Below are positions 31,918 to 40,299 of a stretch of DNA of 64,000 nucleotides, one piece after another. The notes under the pieces are model-generated. The model searched no databases, was not told the DNA's origin, and worked only from the letters and a program-made list of their open reading frames with translations. This DNA comes from Arthrobacter gandavensis (GTDB lineage: Bacteria > Actinomycetota > Actinomycetes > Actinomycetales > Micrococcaceae): assembly GCF_015355785.1 (NCBI RefSeq), contig NZ_JADKYW010000005.1, positions 933,394 through 997,393 on the forward strand, given 5' to 3'. How positions within the stretch are numbered: the stretch's first letter is position 1; every line of letters starts with the position of its first letter. The translations under genes and the position numbers were made by a program.

Positions 31918-33177
31918 ATGCCTTCCAGATCCCGGACCCCCAGCCGGCTGCCGCTGGTGGCGGTGCTATTCCAGGCCGGAGCCCTGACAGTCCTCGCAGC
32001 CGGAGTGCACAACCTGGATTTCTTCATTTACCGGGCAGGCGCACGAGCCTTCCTGGGCATGGACGGGACCACGGCTCTCTACGATGCGCAACTGTGGCAG
32101 GTTCGGGAAGACTTCTGGCTGCCGTTCACGTACCCGCCATTCGCCGTCGTATTCTTCCTGCCCTATGCCGTGCTCCCTTCTGCCCTTGGGGCCGCGGCGC
32201 ACACGGCGTTCCTCACCGCTTGCCTGATCGCCGTCTCCCTGCTGATTGCTCGGCACGCGCCGGCAATCAGGCACCGCCTGCAGGTGCTGCCTCCGGGACG
32301 GGGGACTTTGGCCGCGGGGGCGATGGTGGTTCTGACCGGCCTGTCAGCGCCGTGGCGCGAAGGCCTGTCCTTCGGCCAGGTCAATGCCGTACTGATGCTT
32401 GTCATCCTGTGGGACCTGCTTGAACGGCACAGGTTCCTGCCACGAGGCCTGCTCACCGGACTGGCTGCCGGAGTGAAGCTGACTCCACTGGCCATGGGCC
32501 TTTTCTTCGCCGCCCAAAAGGACTGGAAGGCTGTTCTCTGGCTTGGCATCGGGTTTTTCGGATCCGTCGCCGCCGGCTTCGCCCTGACACTGCAGGGATC
32601 CGTGCGCTACTGGACGGAAGCGCTGTTCTCCACCACCCGGGTGGGGAACGACGACGATATGTACAGCCTCACGCTGCGGGCCTTCACCCAGCGGCTGGGG
32701 CTCTCCGACGGCTCTGCGGCGGCTCTCTGGGCAGTGCTTTCCCTTGCCGCCGCCTGCGGAGGGTACGCCGCCATCCGAAAACTGCTTGCCGCGCAGGACC
32801 GGCTCTCCGCCGTCGGCATCGCAGCCCTGGTCATGCTGGTGATTTCACCGATCAGCTGGTTCCACCACTGGGTGTGGTTTGTCCTGCTGGTTCCTGCGCT
32901 AGTGTTCCCGCCAGGTGTATCCCGGCGGCGCAAGCGGCGGCTGTGGTGCGGGGCCGGCTCGCTGTATCTGCTGTTCCTGTTTTCGTCGCTGACGCTGAGT
33001 CTGGCCCAGTCCGGGACTATCCGGGGGTGGGGGCCATGGTGGCTGGAACTGGTTTCCTCCGTCTGGATGTTCGCGGCAATCGCCGCGGCCGGAGTCATTA
33101 CCGTCAATGCCGCCAGGGCGGTGCGCGGAGGAGCAGGAGCCAGTTCGGCGGCGGACGTGCAGGGTTCGGCTACGTAG
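31918..33177 (+). CDS. GT87-type membrane mannosyltransferase (DUF2029)
   Basis: 419 residues, about 10-12 TM helices. The first extracytoplasmic loop has NLDFFIYRAGARAFLGMDG with an acidic/aromatic patch typical of polyprenyl-phosphate-sugar GT-C enzymes, then FTYPPFAVVFFLPYAVLP and the family-like ISPISWFHHWVWF. In related actinobacteria such enzymes add mannose from polyprenyl-phosphomannose to lipoglycans. TAGGCT sits six bases before the ATG, so the gene is probably leaderless with its own promoter. No sugar-pathway partner is adjacent. Confidence 0.85.
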   Translation: MPSRSRTPSRLPLVAVLFQAGALTVLAAGVHNLDFFIYRAGARAFLGMDGTTALYDAQLWQVREDFWLPFTYPPFAVVFFLPYAVLPSALGAAAHTAFLTACLIAVSLLIARHAPAIRHRLQVLPPGRGTLAAGAMVVLTGLSAPWREGLSFGQVNAVLMLVILWDLLERHRFLPRGLLTGLAAGVKLTPLAMGLFFAAQKDWKAVLWLGIGFFGSVAAGFALTLQGSVRYWTEALFSTTRVGNDDDMYSLTLRAFTQRLGLSDGSAAALWAVLSLAAACGGYAAIRKLLAAQDRLSAVGIAALVMLVISPISWFHHWVWFVLLVPALVFPPGVSRRRKRRLWCGAGSLYLLFLFSSLTLSLAQSGTIRGWGPWWLELVSSVWMFAAIAAAGVITVNAARAVRGGAGASSAADVQGSAT

Positions 33178-33179
33178 GC

Positions 33180-33365
33180 CTAAGGACGCTTTCGGCGGCC
33201 CGACCAGCGGGCACCCGAGCCCTCCTCCGCCGCCTGGTCCTGCGGATTAAGGATCCCGCAGGCAGTCATCGAGAGACAGCCGCAGCCGATGCAGTCTTCC
33301 AGGGACATCCGGAGGTCCTCCAGCTCCGCGATCCGCTGGTCGATCCGCTCTGTCCACGGCTGTAC
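33180..33365 (-). pseudogene. C-terminal relic of a SoxR-type redox regulator
   Basis: The minus strand reads PWTERIDQRIAELEDLRMSL, then EDCIGCGCLSMTACGILNPQ, and ends at TAG (33182-33180). This is the dimerisation helix and [2Fe-2S] cluster motif (C-x2-C-x-C-x5-C) of SoxR. All four cluster Cys survive. The N-terminal MerR-type DNA-binding domain (about 80 residues) is missing; upstream of the Trp codon the frame turns into Arg/Ala/Gly-rich sequence, and the neighbouring gene begins 155 bases away. It is a truncated remnant, and the break point is near 33365. Confidence 0.75.
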
Positions 33366-33520
33366 TGCGGCACGAGCTGTGGCCGGTATCCTCCCTTTCC
33401 CGGAGCCGCGGGAAGCGCCCGGCTGTTCCTGCAGCGGGCAAAAACGGCTAGCGTAGCCAGCATTCGGTCTCCGGCGGTGGATCCGGCACCCCCGGATGCC
33501 AGGCGAAAGAAGGTCCAGTC

Positions 33521-33871
33521 ATGAGCACGCAGCGGGAACTGGTGAGCAAGTACCTGGATGGCTTCCGGCGCAGTGACCATCAGGCGATCCTCGCCTGCCT
33601 GACGGACGACGTCGTGTGGCGCATCCACGGGTCTCGCACCGCCCGCGGCAAGGCAGAGTTCGACGCCGAGATCGGCGAGCCGGGCTTCGAGGGTTCTCCG
33701 GACCTCACCATGGAACGCATGGTCACCGAGGGCAACACCACCGCCATTACCGGCGCCGGCCACGGCGTACACCGGACCATCGGCCCGGTCTTCTTCAACT
33801 ACTGCGATGTGATCACGTTCCGGGACGGGTTGATCAGCGAAGTCGACTCTTACATCGTGCCCGTCGCCTAG
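33521..33871 (+). CDS. NTF2-fold SnoaL-like protein
   Basis: 116 residues starting ATG 33521 behind AAAGAAGG. The sequence LVSKYLDGFRRSDHQAILAC, DDVVWRIHG, ITGAGHGVHRTIGPVFFNYC and VITFRDGLISEVDSYIVP shows the SnoaL-like NTF2 fold, about 116 residues as usual. The ligand or reaction is unknown. It is distinct from the similar protein at 19149-19523. It lies downstream of the SoxR relic, with no shared operon evident. Confidence 0.85.
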   Translation: MSTQRELVSKYLDGFRRSDHQAILACLTDDVVWRIHGSRTARGKAEFDAEIGEPGFEGSPDLTMERMVTEGNTTAITGAGHGVHRTIGPVFFNYCDVITFRDGLISEVDSYIVPVA

Positions 33872-33896
33872 GCGCTGATCGTCAGGGGAGGCTGGA

Positions 33897-34211
33897 TCAG
33901 CCGCGCATCCCCGCCAGCATGCTGTTGCGTCCAAGCCCTTTGTCTGTCTCCAGGATGTACTGGATGGGGATGGGGCCGGTTGCTGTCACTCCGGTGAACA
34001 CGTTTTCCCTGCGCCGTATTCCGGTGCCGATGCCGTCGCTCCGCACCATCCGGGAAAAGGTGGGGGCTGCCACTGTGGTGCCGTCGTTGTGCTCACACCA
34101 AATGATGTACATGCCGTAGAGATCCGCGACGGGGAGGACGTCGCTGTCGTCGAGGTCCCGGACGGTGCATTCGGCGAGGAACTGCCGAACCTGCTGCGTA
34201 TTCGTATCCAT
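33897..34211 (-). CDS. Small protein with a primase-type winged-helix domain
   Basis: 104 residues from ATG 34211. The segment from LPVADLYGMYIIWCEHNDG to TFSRMVRSDGIGTGIRRREN follows the winged-helix pattern found at the C-terminus of phage/plasmid primase-helicases (D5/VapE type: LY-x-x-Y-x-x-W ... F-x-x-x-L-x-x-x-GI). Here it is stand-alone, with no ATPase domain. It is soluble and possibly DNA binding. No phage genes are nearby. The in-frame extension upstream of 34211 is Ser/Gly/Arg-rich and not part of the gene. Confidence 0.6.
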   Translation of the reverse strand: MDTNTQQVRQFLAECTVRDLDDSDVLPVADLYGMYIIWCEHNDGTTVAAPTFSRMVRSDGIGTGIRRRENVFTGVTATGPIPIQYILETDKGLGRNSMLAGMRG

Positions 34212-34362
34212 GATTCTCAGCTCTGAAACGTTGTGCGGGTGATGCAGGGGTCCGGAAGTGTCCCGGATGCCGCCGCCGCCCCCTGAACGAACTGGGGATG
34301 CGCGGTCGGAGTGGTCGGTGGGTGCGGCAGCACAGTAGCTGGGGCCTGGAAGCCGTGAACGT

Positions 34363-34388
34363 TCTACACCGTAGACGCTAGCTGTAGA
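34363..34388. promoter_or_regulatory. Repeated GTAGAC/TCTAC half-sites upstream of the TetR gene
   Basis: TCTACACCGTAGA (34363-34375) is a palindrome with 5-bp arms around ACC. A further GTAGAC copy follows at 34384-34389. They lie 70-100 bases before the TetR-family start, between it and the divergent wHTH gene. Autoregulation by the TetR protein is plausible. Confidence 0.4.
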
Positions 34389-34459
34389 CTGCCTCCTAAG
34401 CAAGCTTACGGATAGAGTTCTGACGAGCGCTGTCCCCCCAAAGAAACGGAAATCAACCC

Positions 34460-35179
34460 ATGGCTCCGCCGCAGCGAACGCCGCACGAGAAAGGTTCCGC
34501 CAAACCCCGGCTGACCCGGAAGCTGGTACTCAGGACGGCGCTGCGAATGGTGGACTCAGGCGGACTGGACGCCCTGAGCATGCGGCGGCTGGGCCAGGAA
34601 CTGCAGTGCGATCCGATGGCCCTCTACCGCTACGCTGCCAGCCGTGCGGAACTGCTGGACGGCGTCGCCGAACTGATCCTGGATGAGCTTGCCATTGATC
34701 CGGATGCCCCGGACTGGCAGGAGCAGCTGCGCCGCACCGCCCACGACGTCCGGCGGCTGGCACTCCTGCACCCCCACGCCGTGCCGCTGCTGGTCACCCG
34801 GCCCCTGTCCACTCCGCTGGGCATGCGGCCGCTCGGAATGCTGCGGCCACTGGAGCTGATCGTCGCCCTGCTGGTCCATGCCGGCTTCACGCCCGCCGAC
34901 GCGCTGCACGCCTACCGGACCTACTACGGGTTCCTCTACGGCCACATTCTCAATGAGCTCCAGGAAACCGTCGTGAATCCCGAAGAGGAGGACCCTTTGC
35001 TGCGCCTCGCCCTGTACCGGCTTCCGCCACGGGACTTTCCCCGGCTCCGGGAGCTGGCACCTGTCCTGGCGGAGTACGACGGCGCCGCGGAGCTGGATGA
35101 GGCGCTGGATATCCTGCTGTCCGGACTGGCGCAGAAACTTCAGAAGGATCCGGCCGGCCACGGCCGCTACCCCCTTTGA
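34460..35179 (+). CDS. TetR/AcrR-family regulator with TetR_C-type ligand domain
   Basis: 239 residues. The HTH (residues about 18-65, KLVLRTALRMVDSGGLDALS, then MRRLGQELQCDPMALYRYAA) is followed by AELLDGVAELILDEL and a C-terminal helical ligand domain with FTPADALHAYRTYYGFLYGH. This is the TetR_C (tetracycline-repressor-like) class. It is convergent with the Old Yellow Enzyme gene, so that gene is not its obvious target. Palindromic half-sites precede it. Confidence 0.9.
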   Translation: MAPPQRTPHEKGSAKPRLTRKLVLRTALRMVDSGGLDALSMRRLGQELQCDPMALYRYAASRAELLDGVAELILDELAIDPDAPDWQEQLRRTAHDVRRLALLHPHAVPLLVTRPLSTPLGMRPLGMLRPLELIVALLVHAGFTPADALHAYRTYYGFLYGHILNELQETVVNPEEEDPLLRLALYRLPPRDFPRLRELAPVLAEYDGAAELDEALDILLSGLAQKLQKDPAGHGRYPL

Positions 35180-35216
35180 CGGGCGAGCTGGCTGCAGCCG
35201 GCCGGAACCGGAGCGG

Positions 35217-36296
35217 CTAGGAAACCGGAGCCAGCTCCGGGTAGTCGGTGTACCCGGCGGCGCCGTCGGTGTAGAACGTGGCGTAGTCGGGCGCGTTCAG
35301 CTCAGCGCCTTCCTGCCAGCGGCGGGCAAGGTCCGGGTTGGCCAGGGCAGGACGGCCGACGACGACGGCGTCCGCCAGGTCCTCCTCCAGCAGCGCGAGC
35401 GCGGACTCACGGGTAGTTTCCACACCGAAGCCGGTGTTCAGCAGCACCGGCCCGGCGAAGCGGCGGCGCAGCTCCTGGACCAGGTCATCAGCCGGGTCCT
35501 TGTGCAGGATGCTGAGGTAGGCCGGCTTCAGCGGCGCAATGCCGTCCACCAGGGCGGTGTAAGTGGCCAGCACGTCCTCGCGGTCGGTTTCCAGCACGTC
35601 CTGGATGTTGTGTTCCGGAGAGATGCGAATGCCGGTGTGCTCCGCACCAACAGCCGCGACGACGGCGTGGAAGGCCTCGAGAACGAAACGAGCCCGGTTT
35701 TCCGGAGAACCGCCGTAGGAATCGGTACGGGTGTTGGAGACGGGTGAGAGGAATTCCTGCAGCAGGTAGCCGTTGGCACCGTGCAGCTCAACGCCGTCGA
35801 ACCCTGCCCGCATGGCATTGGCTGCGGCGGAGGCGAATTCCTGGGCCACGCCGGGAAGTTCAGCTTCGGTCAGGGCGTGCGGCACGGGGTAAGGCTGCTT
35901 GCCGTCGTAGGTGTGCGCTTCGCCCGAGAGCGCAATCGCGCTGGGAGCCACCGGCCGGCGGCCGCCGTTGACGTTCTCATGGGCCACCCGGCCGGAGTGC
36001 ATCAGCTGGGCGACAATCCGCCCGCCGGCCTCGTGCACGGCATCGGTGACGCGCTTCCAGCCGGCGACGTGCTCGTCGGTGACCAAACCGGGCATGCGGG
36101 TGTTGCCCTGTCCGGTGAAGGACGGATAGATGCCCTCACTGACAATCAGGCCAAGGGAGGCGCGCTGACGGTAGTAGTCCACCATGATGTCAGTGGGGAC
36201 GCCGGACAGGTCAGCGCGCATGCGGGTCAGCGGAGCCATCACCAGGCGGTTGGACAGTTCCATGGTGCCGACGGACAGCGGAGTAAACAGGTTCAC
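35217..36296 (-). CDS. Old Yellow Enzyme family alkene reductase (NemA-like)
   Basis: 359 residues, a FMN-dependent NAD(P)H oxidoreductase reducing activated alkenes, quinones or nitro compounds. Visible are the OYE start LFTPLSVGTMELSNRLVMAP, QLMHSGRVAHENVNGG, the substrate-binding His-Gly-Ala-Asn motif GFDGVELHGANGYLLQEFLS and the FMN phosphate segment VVGRPALANPDL. It matches the NemA/XenA classical group. The GTG start has only a weak ribosome site. Monocistronic. Confidence 0.92.
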   Translation of the reverse strand: MNLFTPLSVGTMELSNRLVMAPLTRMRADLSGVPTDIMVDYYRQRASLGLIVSEGIYPSFTGQGNTRMPGLVTDEHVAGWKRVTDAVHEAGGRIVAQLMHSGRVAHENVNGGRRPVAPSAIALSGEAHTYDGKQPYPVPHALTEAELPGVAQEFASAAANAMRAGFDGVELHGANGYLLQEFLSPVSNTRTDSYGGSPENRARFVLEAFHAVVAAVGAEHTGIRISPEHNIQDVLETDREDVLATYTALVDGIAPLKPAYLSILHKDPADDLVQELRRRFAGPVLLNTGFGVETTRESALALLEEDLADAVVVGRPALANPDLARRWQEGAELNAPDYATFYTDGAAGYTDYPELAPVS

Positions 36297-36628
36297 TGGG
36301 GCAGGTACTTTCTCTCGACCGCATCAGGGCAGGGATTGTCCCGACGTTCGTACACCCAGCCACAACCTCAAGCCACGTCGCGGATATTCCGGCAGCCGCG
36401 AAGATCACATCCGCTCTCCGCTGCCTGCGGATCCGCGGCCCTCCAGCCTGCGCTTCAGCCCGGACCAGATTTTGGTTTCCTGCCGCCGGCCCAGCGGGCC
36501 GGCGGGCTCCTGCGTTCCGGACCATGTCCAATGCCCGGCCGGGCCCGCCGGTCCAAAGCTACCCCTACCGCAAAACGCTGCGTTGGGTGTCGAATAGCCC
36601 CAGTGGCACCAACACCAGTGGAGACTGC
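36297..36628. other. Divergent intergenic region with a GC hairpin in the MgtA leader
   Basis: About 330 bases between the alkene reductase and the P-type ATPase. It carries a 10-bp perfect hairpin, CCGCCGGCCC (36483-36492) with GGGCCGGCGG (36496-36505), about 120 bases before the ATPase start. I see no M-box or mgtA leader match. The rest holds the two promoters, which I could not place. Confidence 0.45.
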
Positions 36629-39310
36629 ATGGACGCTCAGGCGGCAGCGGCGGACAGGGGCGTTGACGTGCCCGGGCTGGATGCTGCCGCCGCCATGGAC
36701 GCGGATGCCGTGCTGCGGCTCCTGCATTCGGATGGCCGGGGACTCACCGCCGAAGAAGCCGGACGCAGGCTGGCCTCCACCGGTCCGAATGTGCTCCGCG
36801 CCCGCAGGGCCCGGCCGTGGCTCATCCTCGGCCGGCAGCTTCGAAGTCCCATTCTCCTGCTGCTGTTCGTGACGGCCGCGGTCTCGGTGTTCCTTGGCGA
36901 GGGGGCAAATGCGGCGATCATTGCCGTCATCCTCACGGCAAGCGTTGCGCTCGGTTTCGTCAACGAGTTCCGGGCCGAGCAGGCCGCCGACGCACTGCAT
37001 GACCAGCTCCGCCACACGGTGACCGTGCTGCGGGACGGAACGCCGGTTTCCGCGGATGTCACGAACCTGGTTCCCGGGGATGTGGTTCAGCTCAGCGTGG
37101 GGTCCGTGGTTCCGGCGGACATGCGGATCCTGCAGGCCCACAGCCTCTCCTGCGACGAGGCCATGGTGACCGGGGAATCCCTGCCGGCAGGAAAGTCCGC
37201 GAACCCCGTCCGCCCGGGGATGGGGATTGGGGATCTGGCGTCCTGCGTCCTGATGGGAACGGTGGTGCGCTCCGGCGGGGCGAGCGCCGTGGTGGTGGCC
37301 ACCGGACGCCGGACGGAATTCGGGCAGATAGCGGGGGCGCTGGCCACCGCGCAGCCGCAAACCGAGTTCCAGCGCGGCCTCGGCCGTTTTTCGGTGCTCC
37401 TGCTGCAGGTGGCAGTCGTCCTAACCACGCTGATCTTTGTGGCCAACGTGCTGCTGCAGCGGCCCATTCTGGATTCCCTGCTGTTCTCGCTGGCCATTGC
37501 GGTGGGAATCACGCCTCAGCTGCTTCCCGCCGTCGTCAGTGCCAGCCTGGCCGCCGGCTCGCGGGGTCTTGCCCGGCGCCGAGTGCTGGTGAAGCGCATG
37601 GTGTGCATTGAGGACCTTGGTGACATGGACATCCTCGTGACGGACAAAACCGGAACCCTGACCCAGGGGCAGATCAGCTTCTCTGCGGCCCTTTCCGCAA
37701 CCGGATCCGCTTCCCCCGTGGAAGTCAGCCACGTCAACCTCTATGGCCTGCTGGCCACCGAAACCGATTACGCCTCGGCACAGGACCAGGTGACCGGCCT
37801 CAACCCGCTCGATGCCGCGCTGTGGGCCGCCGACCGCCCGCCGGGGCCGGGGCCCGAAGCATTCGAGCGGCTGGACCTGATTCCGTTCGACCACCAACGG
37901 CGGATGACCAGTGCGCTGGTCCGGACACCCGACGATCAGCAGCTCGTGGTCACCAAGGGCTCACCGGAGGACGTGATGCGCCGTTGTCCGGCAGTGCCGC
38001 CGGAGGCACAGGCGGTTCTGGCCCGGCAGTACGACGCCGGAGCGCGCGTCGTCGCGGTGGCGTCCAAATCCGGCCGCGGCCTGGACCATCTGGTGCCCGG
38101 AGACGAGAGCGGACTGGCCCTGCTCGGATTCCTGGTGTTCCTGGACCCGCCCAAGCCCGACGCCCGGGACTCGCTCGAGCAGCTTTCCCAGCTTGGCGTG
38201 CGGGTCAAGATCGCCACCGGGGACCATGCCCTGGTCGCCGAAAAAGTCCTGGCGGACATCGGCATCAGTTCGGGCGGCACGCTCACCGGTCCCGAGATCG
38301 AAGCCATGGACGACGACGCCCTCCGGGCCGCCGCGGCGGACGCAACGATCTTTGCCCGGGTATCCCCGGAACAGAAATCCCGTCTTGTGCGCCTGCTGCG
38401 GCGCTCCGGACGCGCCGTCGGCTTTCTGGGCGACGGGGTGAACGACGCACCGGCCCTGCATGACGCGGACGTCGGGATTTCCGTGGAGACGGCCGCCGAC
38501 GTCGCCAAGGACGCCGCGGACGTCCTGCTGCTCAACAAGGACCTGGGGGTGCTGGCTGACGGGGTAACCGAAGGGCGGCGCATCTTCGCGAACACCATCA
38601 AATACGTACTGATGGGAACGTCGAGCAACTTTGGGAACATGTTCAGCGCCTCCGTCGCCTCGGTGGCCCTGCCGTTCCTCACTATGCTCCCCGGCCAGAT
38701 CCTGACCAACAACCTGCTCTACGATTCCGGCCAGCTCGCCATCCCGGGGGACCGCGTGGACCCGGAGCAGCTGCACGCGCCGGCCCACTGGGACATCGGC
38801 CATATCCGTAGGTTCATGTTTTTGTTCGGTCCGATAAGTTCCATCTTTGATTTCGCGACCTTTGCCCTGATGCTCTTCGTGTTCCACGCGGGCCAGAGCG
38901 AATTCCAGAGCGGCTGGTTCATCGAGTCAATCGCCACGCAAACCCTGATCATCTTTGCCATTAGGACCCGCCGCACCCCGTTTTTCCGCAGCCGCCCGTC
39001 ACGCGGCCCGCTCCTGGCATCCCTGGCAGTCGTTGCCCTGGGCGTCTGGCTTCCCTACTCGCCGGTTTCCGGCCTGTTGGGCTTCTCGCCGCTGCCGGCG
39101 GCGTTCTTCCTGGCCCTGGTGGGGATGGTGGTCCTGTACCTGGTGTGCGTTGAACTGGCCAAGCGCTGGTTCTTCCGCAGGTCTGCCCAGCCCGGAGCCG
39201 GGCGGCTTCCCATGCGTGCCCGGGGCTACCGGCACCGCGTCCACCGGCGTTCGGCCCGGTTTGCGGCGCGGACCTCCGGTGCGGCCGATGAACACCGGAA
39301 CCCGGCCTAA
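36629..39310 (+). CDS. mgtA: Magnesium-translocating P-type ATPase (MgtA-like)
   Basis: 893 residues. Visible are the cation ATPase N-domain, CDEAMVTGESLPAGKSANPV (actuator), TM4 with AVGITPQLLPAVV, the phosphorylated Asp in TDKTGTLTQG (about residue 339), FLGDGVNDAPAL and the long MgtA-type C-terminal with IFDFATFALMLFVFHA and FIESIATQTLIIFAIRTRRT. The last motifs are specific to Mg importers (P3B). The start at 36629 has a modest ribosome site; the upstream in-frame ATG is unlikely. It is Mg(II) uptake, usually induced by low Mg. The C-terminus is unusually long and basic (RYRHRVHRRSARF-like). Confidence 0.92.
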   Translation: MDAQAAAADRGVDVPGLDAAAAMDADAVLRLLHSDGRGLTAEEAGRRLASTGPNVLRARRARPWLILGRQLRSPILLLLFVTAAVSVFLGEGANAAIIAVILTASVALGFVNEFRAEQAADALHDQLRHTVTVLRDGTPVSADVTNLVPGDVVQLSVGSVVPADMRILQAHSLSCDEAMVTGESLPAGKSANPVRPGMGIGDLASCVLMGTVVRSGGASAVVVATGRRTEFGQIAGALATAQPQTEFQRGLGRFSVLLLQVAVVLTTLIFVANVLLQRPILDSLLFSLAIAVGITPQLLPAVVSASLAAGSRGLARRRVLVKRMVCIEDLGDMDILVTDKTGTLTQGQISFSAALSATGSASPVEVSHVNLYGLLATETDYASAQDQVTGLNPLDAALWAADRPPGPGPEAFERLDLIPFDHQRRMTSALVRTPDDQQLVVTKGSPEDVMRRCPAVPPEAQAVLARQYDAGARVVAVASKSGRGLDHLVPGDESGLALLGFLVFLDPPKPDARDSLEQLSQLGVRVKIATGDHALVAEKVLADIGISSGGTLTGPEIEAMDDDALRAAAADATIFARVSPEQKSRLVRLLRRSGRAVGFLGDGVNDAPALHDADVGISVETAADVAKDAADVLLLNKDLGVLADGVTEGRRIFANTIKYVLMGTSSNFGNMFSASVASVALPFLTMLPGQILTNNLLYDSGQLAIPGDRVDPEQLHAPAHWDIGHIRRFMFLFGPISSIFDFATFALMLFVFHAGQSEFQSGWFIESIATQTLIIFAIRTRRTPFFRSRPSRGPLLASLAVVALGVWLPYSPVSGLLGFSPLPAAFFLALVGMVVLYLVCVELAKRWFFRRSAQPGAGRLPMRARGYRHRVHRRSARFAARTSGAADEHRNPA

Positions 39311-39471
39311 CCGGTCCCAACCCGGCTTCCCGCAGTTGGGTCCTGCATGCCTGTATCCCGCCGATTCCCCGTGTGTTCAGGGCACTCGGTGCTTCCTCCC
39401 GTGAAGTGACCGGCCTACCATGTGGATAGGTCTCAACGGGCACGATGCAGATGGCCGGCAGGGTGTGTTCA

Positions 39472-40122
39472 ATGGACAAGCCATTTCCGATGAGGCGCTG
39501 GTTCGGGCAAGCCGTAGCGGCCTCCCTCATAGCCGCGGCGGCTGCCGTCCTTTCCTCGGTGCTCGGCCTGGCAGGCTCGGGCCGGTACACGCAGTCGCAG
39601 TCCGTCCTGGTATCCCAGGGGCAACGTTGCAGCGGCCCTGGCAGCGGTATTCGCCCTGGCCTGCCTGCTGACAGGCATCGACGGGACACTGATCCGCGGC
39701 AGGTTTGCCGAAGCGCCCGCCCGGGCTGTCGGAGCAATCCTGACGCTGATCGGGGTGCTCGCGTTGGCGGACTGGGCACGACCACCGCAGGCGCCTTTGC
39801 GAACAGCGTGACGGAGGCCGCCTGGCGCGGGCACTGGTTCGCTGACTGGATCCTGGGTACGCCTGTATTGATTATGGGAGGCATCCTCCTCTGGGCCAGG
39901 CGCGCGTTTGGATATGTGACAGCTCCCGGCCTGCTCCTGGTCTCCGCCCTCGGCGGCGTAGTTCTCGCTGCCGCGGCAGTCATCGACAATCTGTCCGGCG
40001 GCATACGGACAGACGCTGCCGTAGTCGCCGTGCATTTGGTCATCAGTGCCGGCAGCGTCGCGGTGCTGGTGTGGTTTCTGCGCGTTCCGCAGCGGCGTGC
40101 GGTTGGGAACCGCCCCGCTTAG
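39472..40122 (+). pseudogene. Membrane protein gene with two compensating frameshifts
   Basis: From ATG 39472 the frame gives MDKPFPMRRWFGQAVAASLI and one TM. It then turns into Arg/Cys/Pro-rich sequence from about 39615 to 39785, and recovers as NSVTEAAWRGHWFADWILG with three more TM helices to the stop at 40122. In the +1 frame the middle reads NVAAALAAVFALACLLTGID, then IRGRFAEAP and AVGAILTLIGVLALADWA, which is convincing membrane-protein sequence. So one +1 slip near GGGG (39618-39621) and one back-slip near 39770-39785 interrupt a five- or six-TM protein of about 216 residues. The family is not recognised. Confidence 0.7.
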
Positions 40123-40299
40123 CCGGCCACGGCTCCACGCTGGTGCCTGGCACCGCGTGGGGCCGCGGGGCAGTTACTTTCCGCTGGGCACGGGGGTCTC
40201 CGCGTTCGGCTTTCCCACGTTCCGGTGTTCCTGTCTACGGGCGTGACCCCATCCGGACCACGGTTCACGGAGGGTGGGAAACCCGGCTAGGCACGGAGC

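Noticed and set aside
33897-34211. wHTH protein as part of a prophage or satellite
   Set aside because: No integrase, terminase, capsid or portal-like gene, and no att-like repeat, within several kb.
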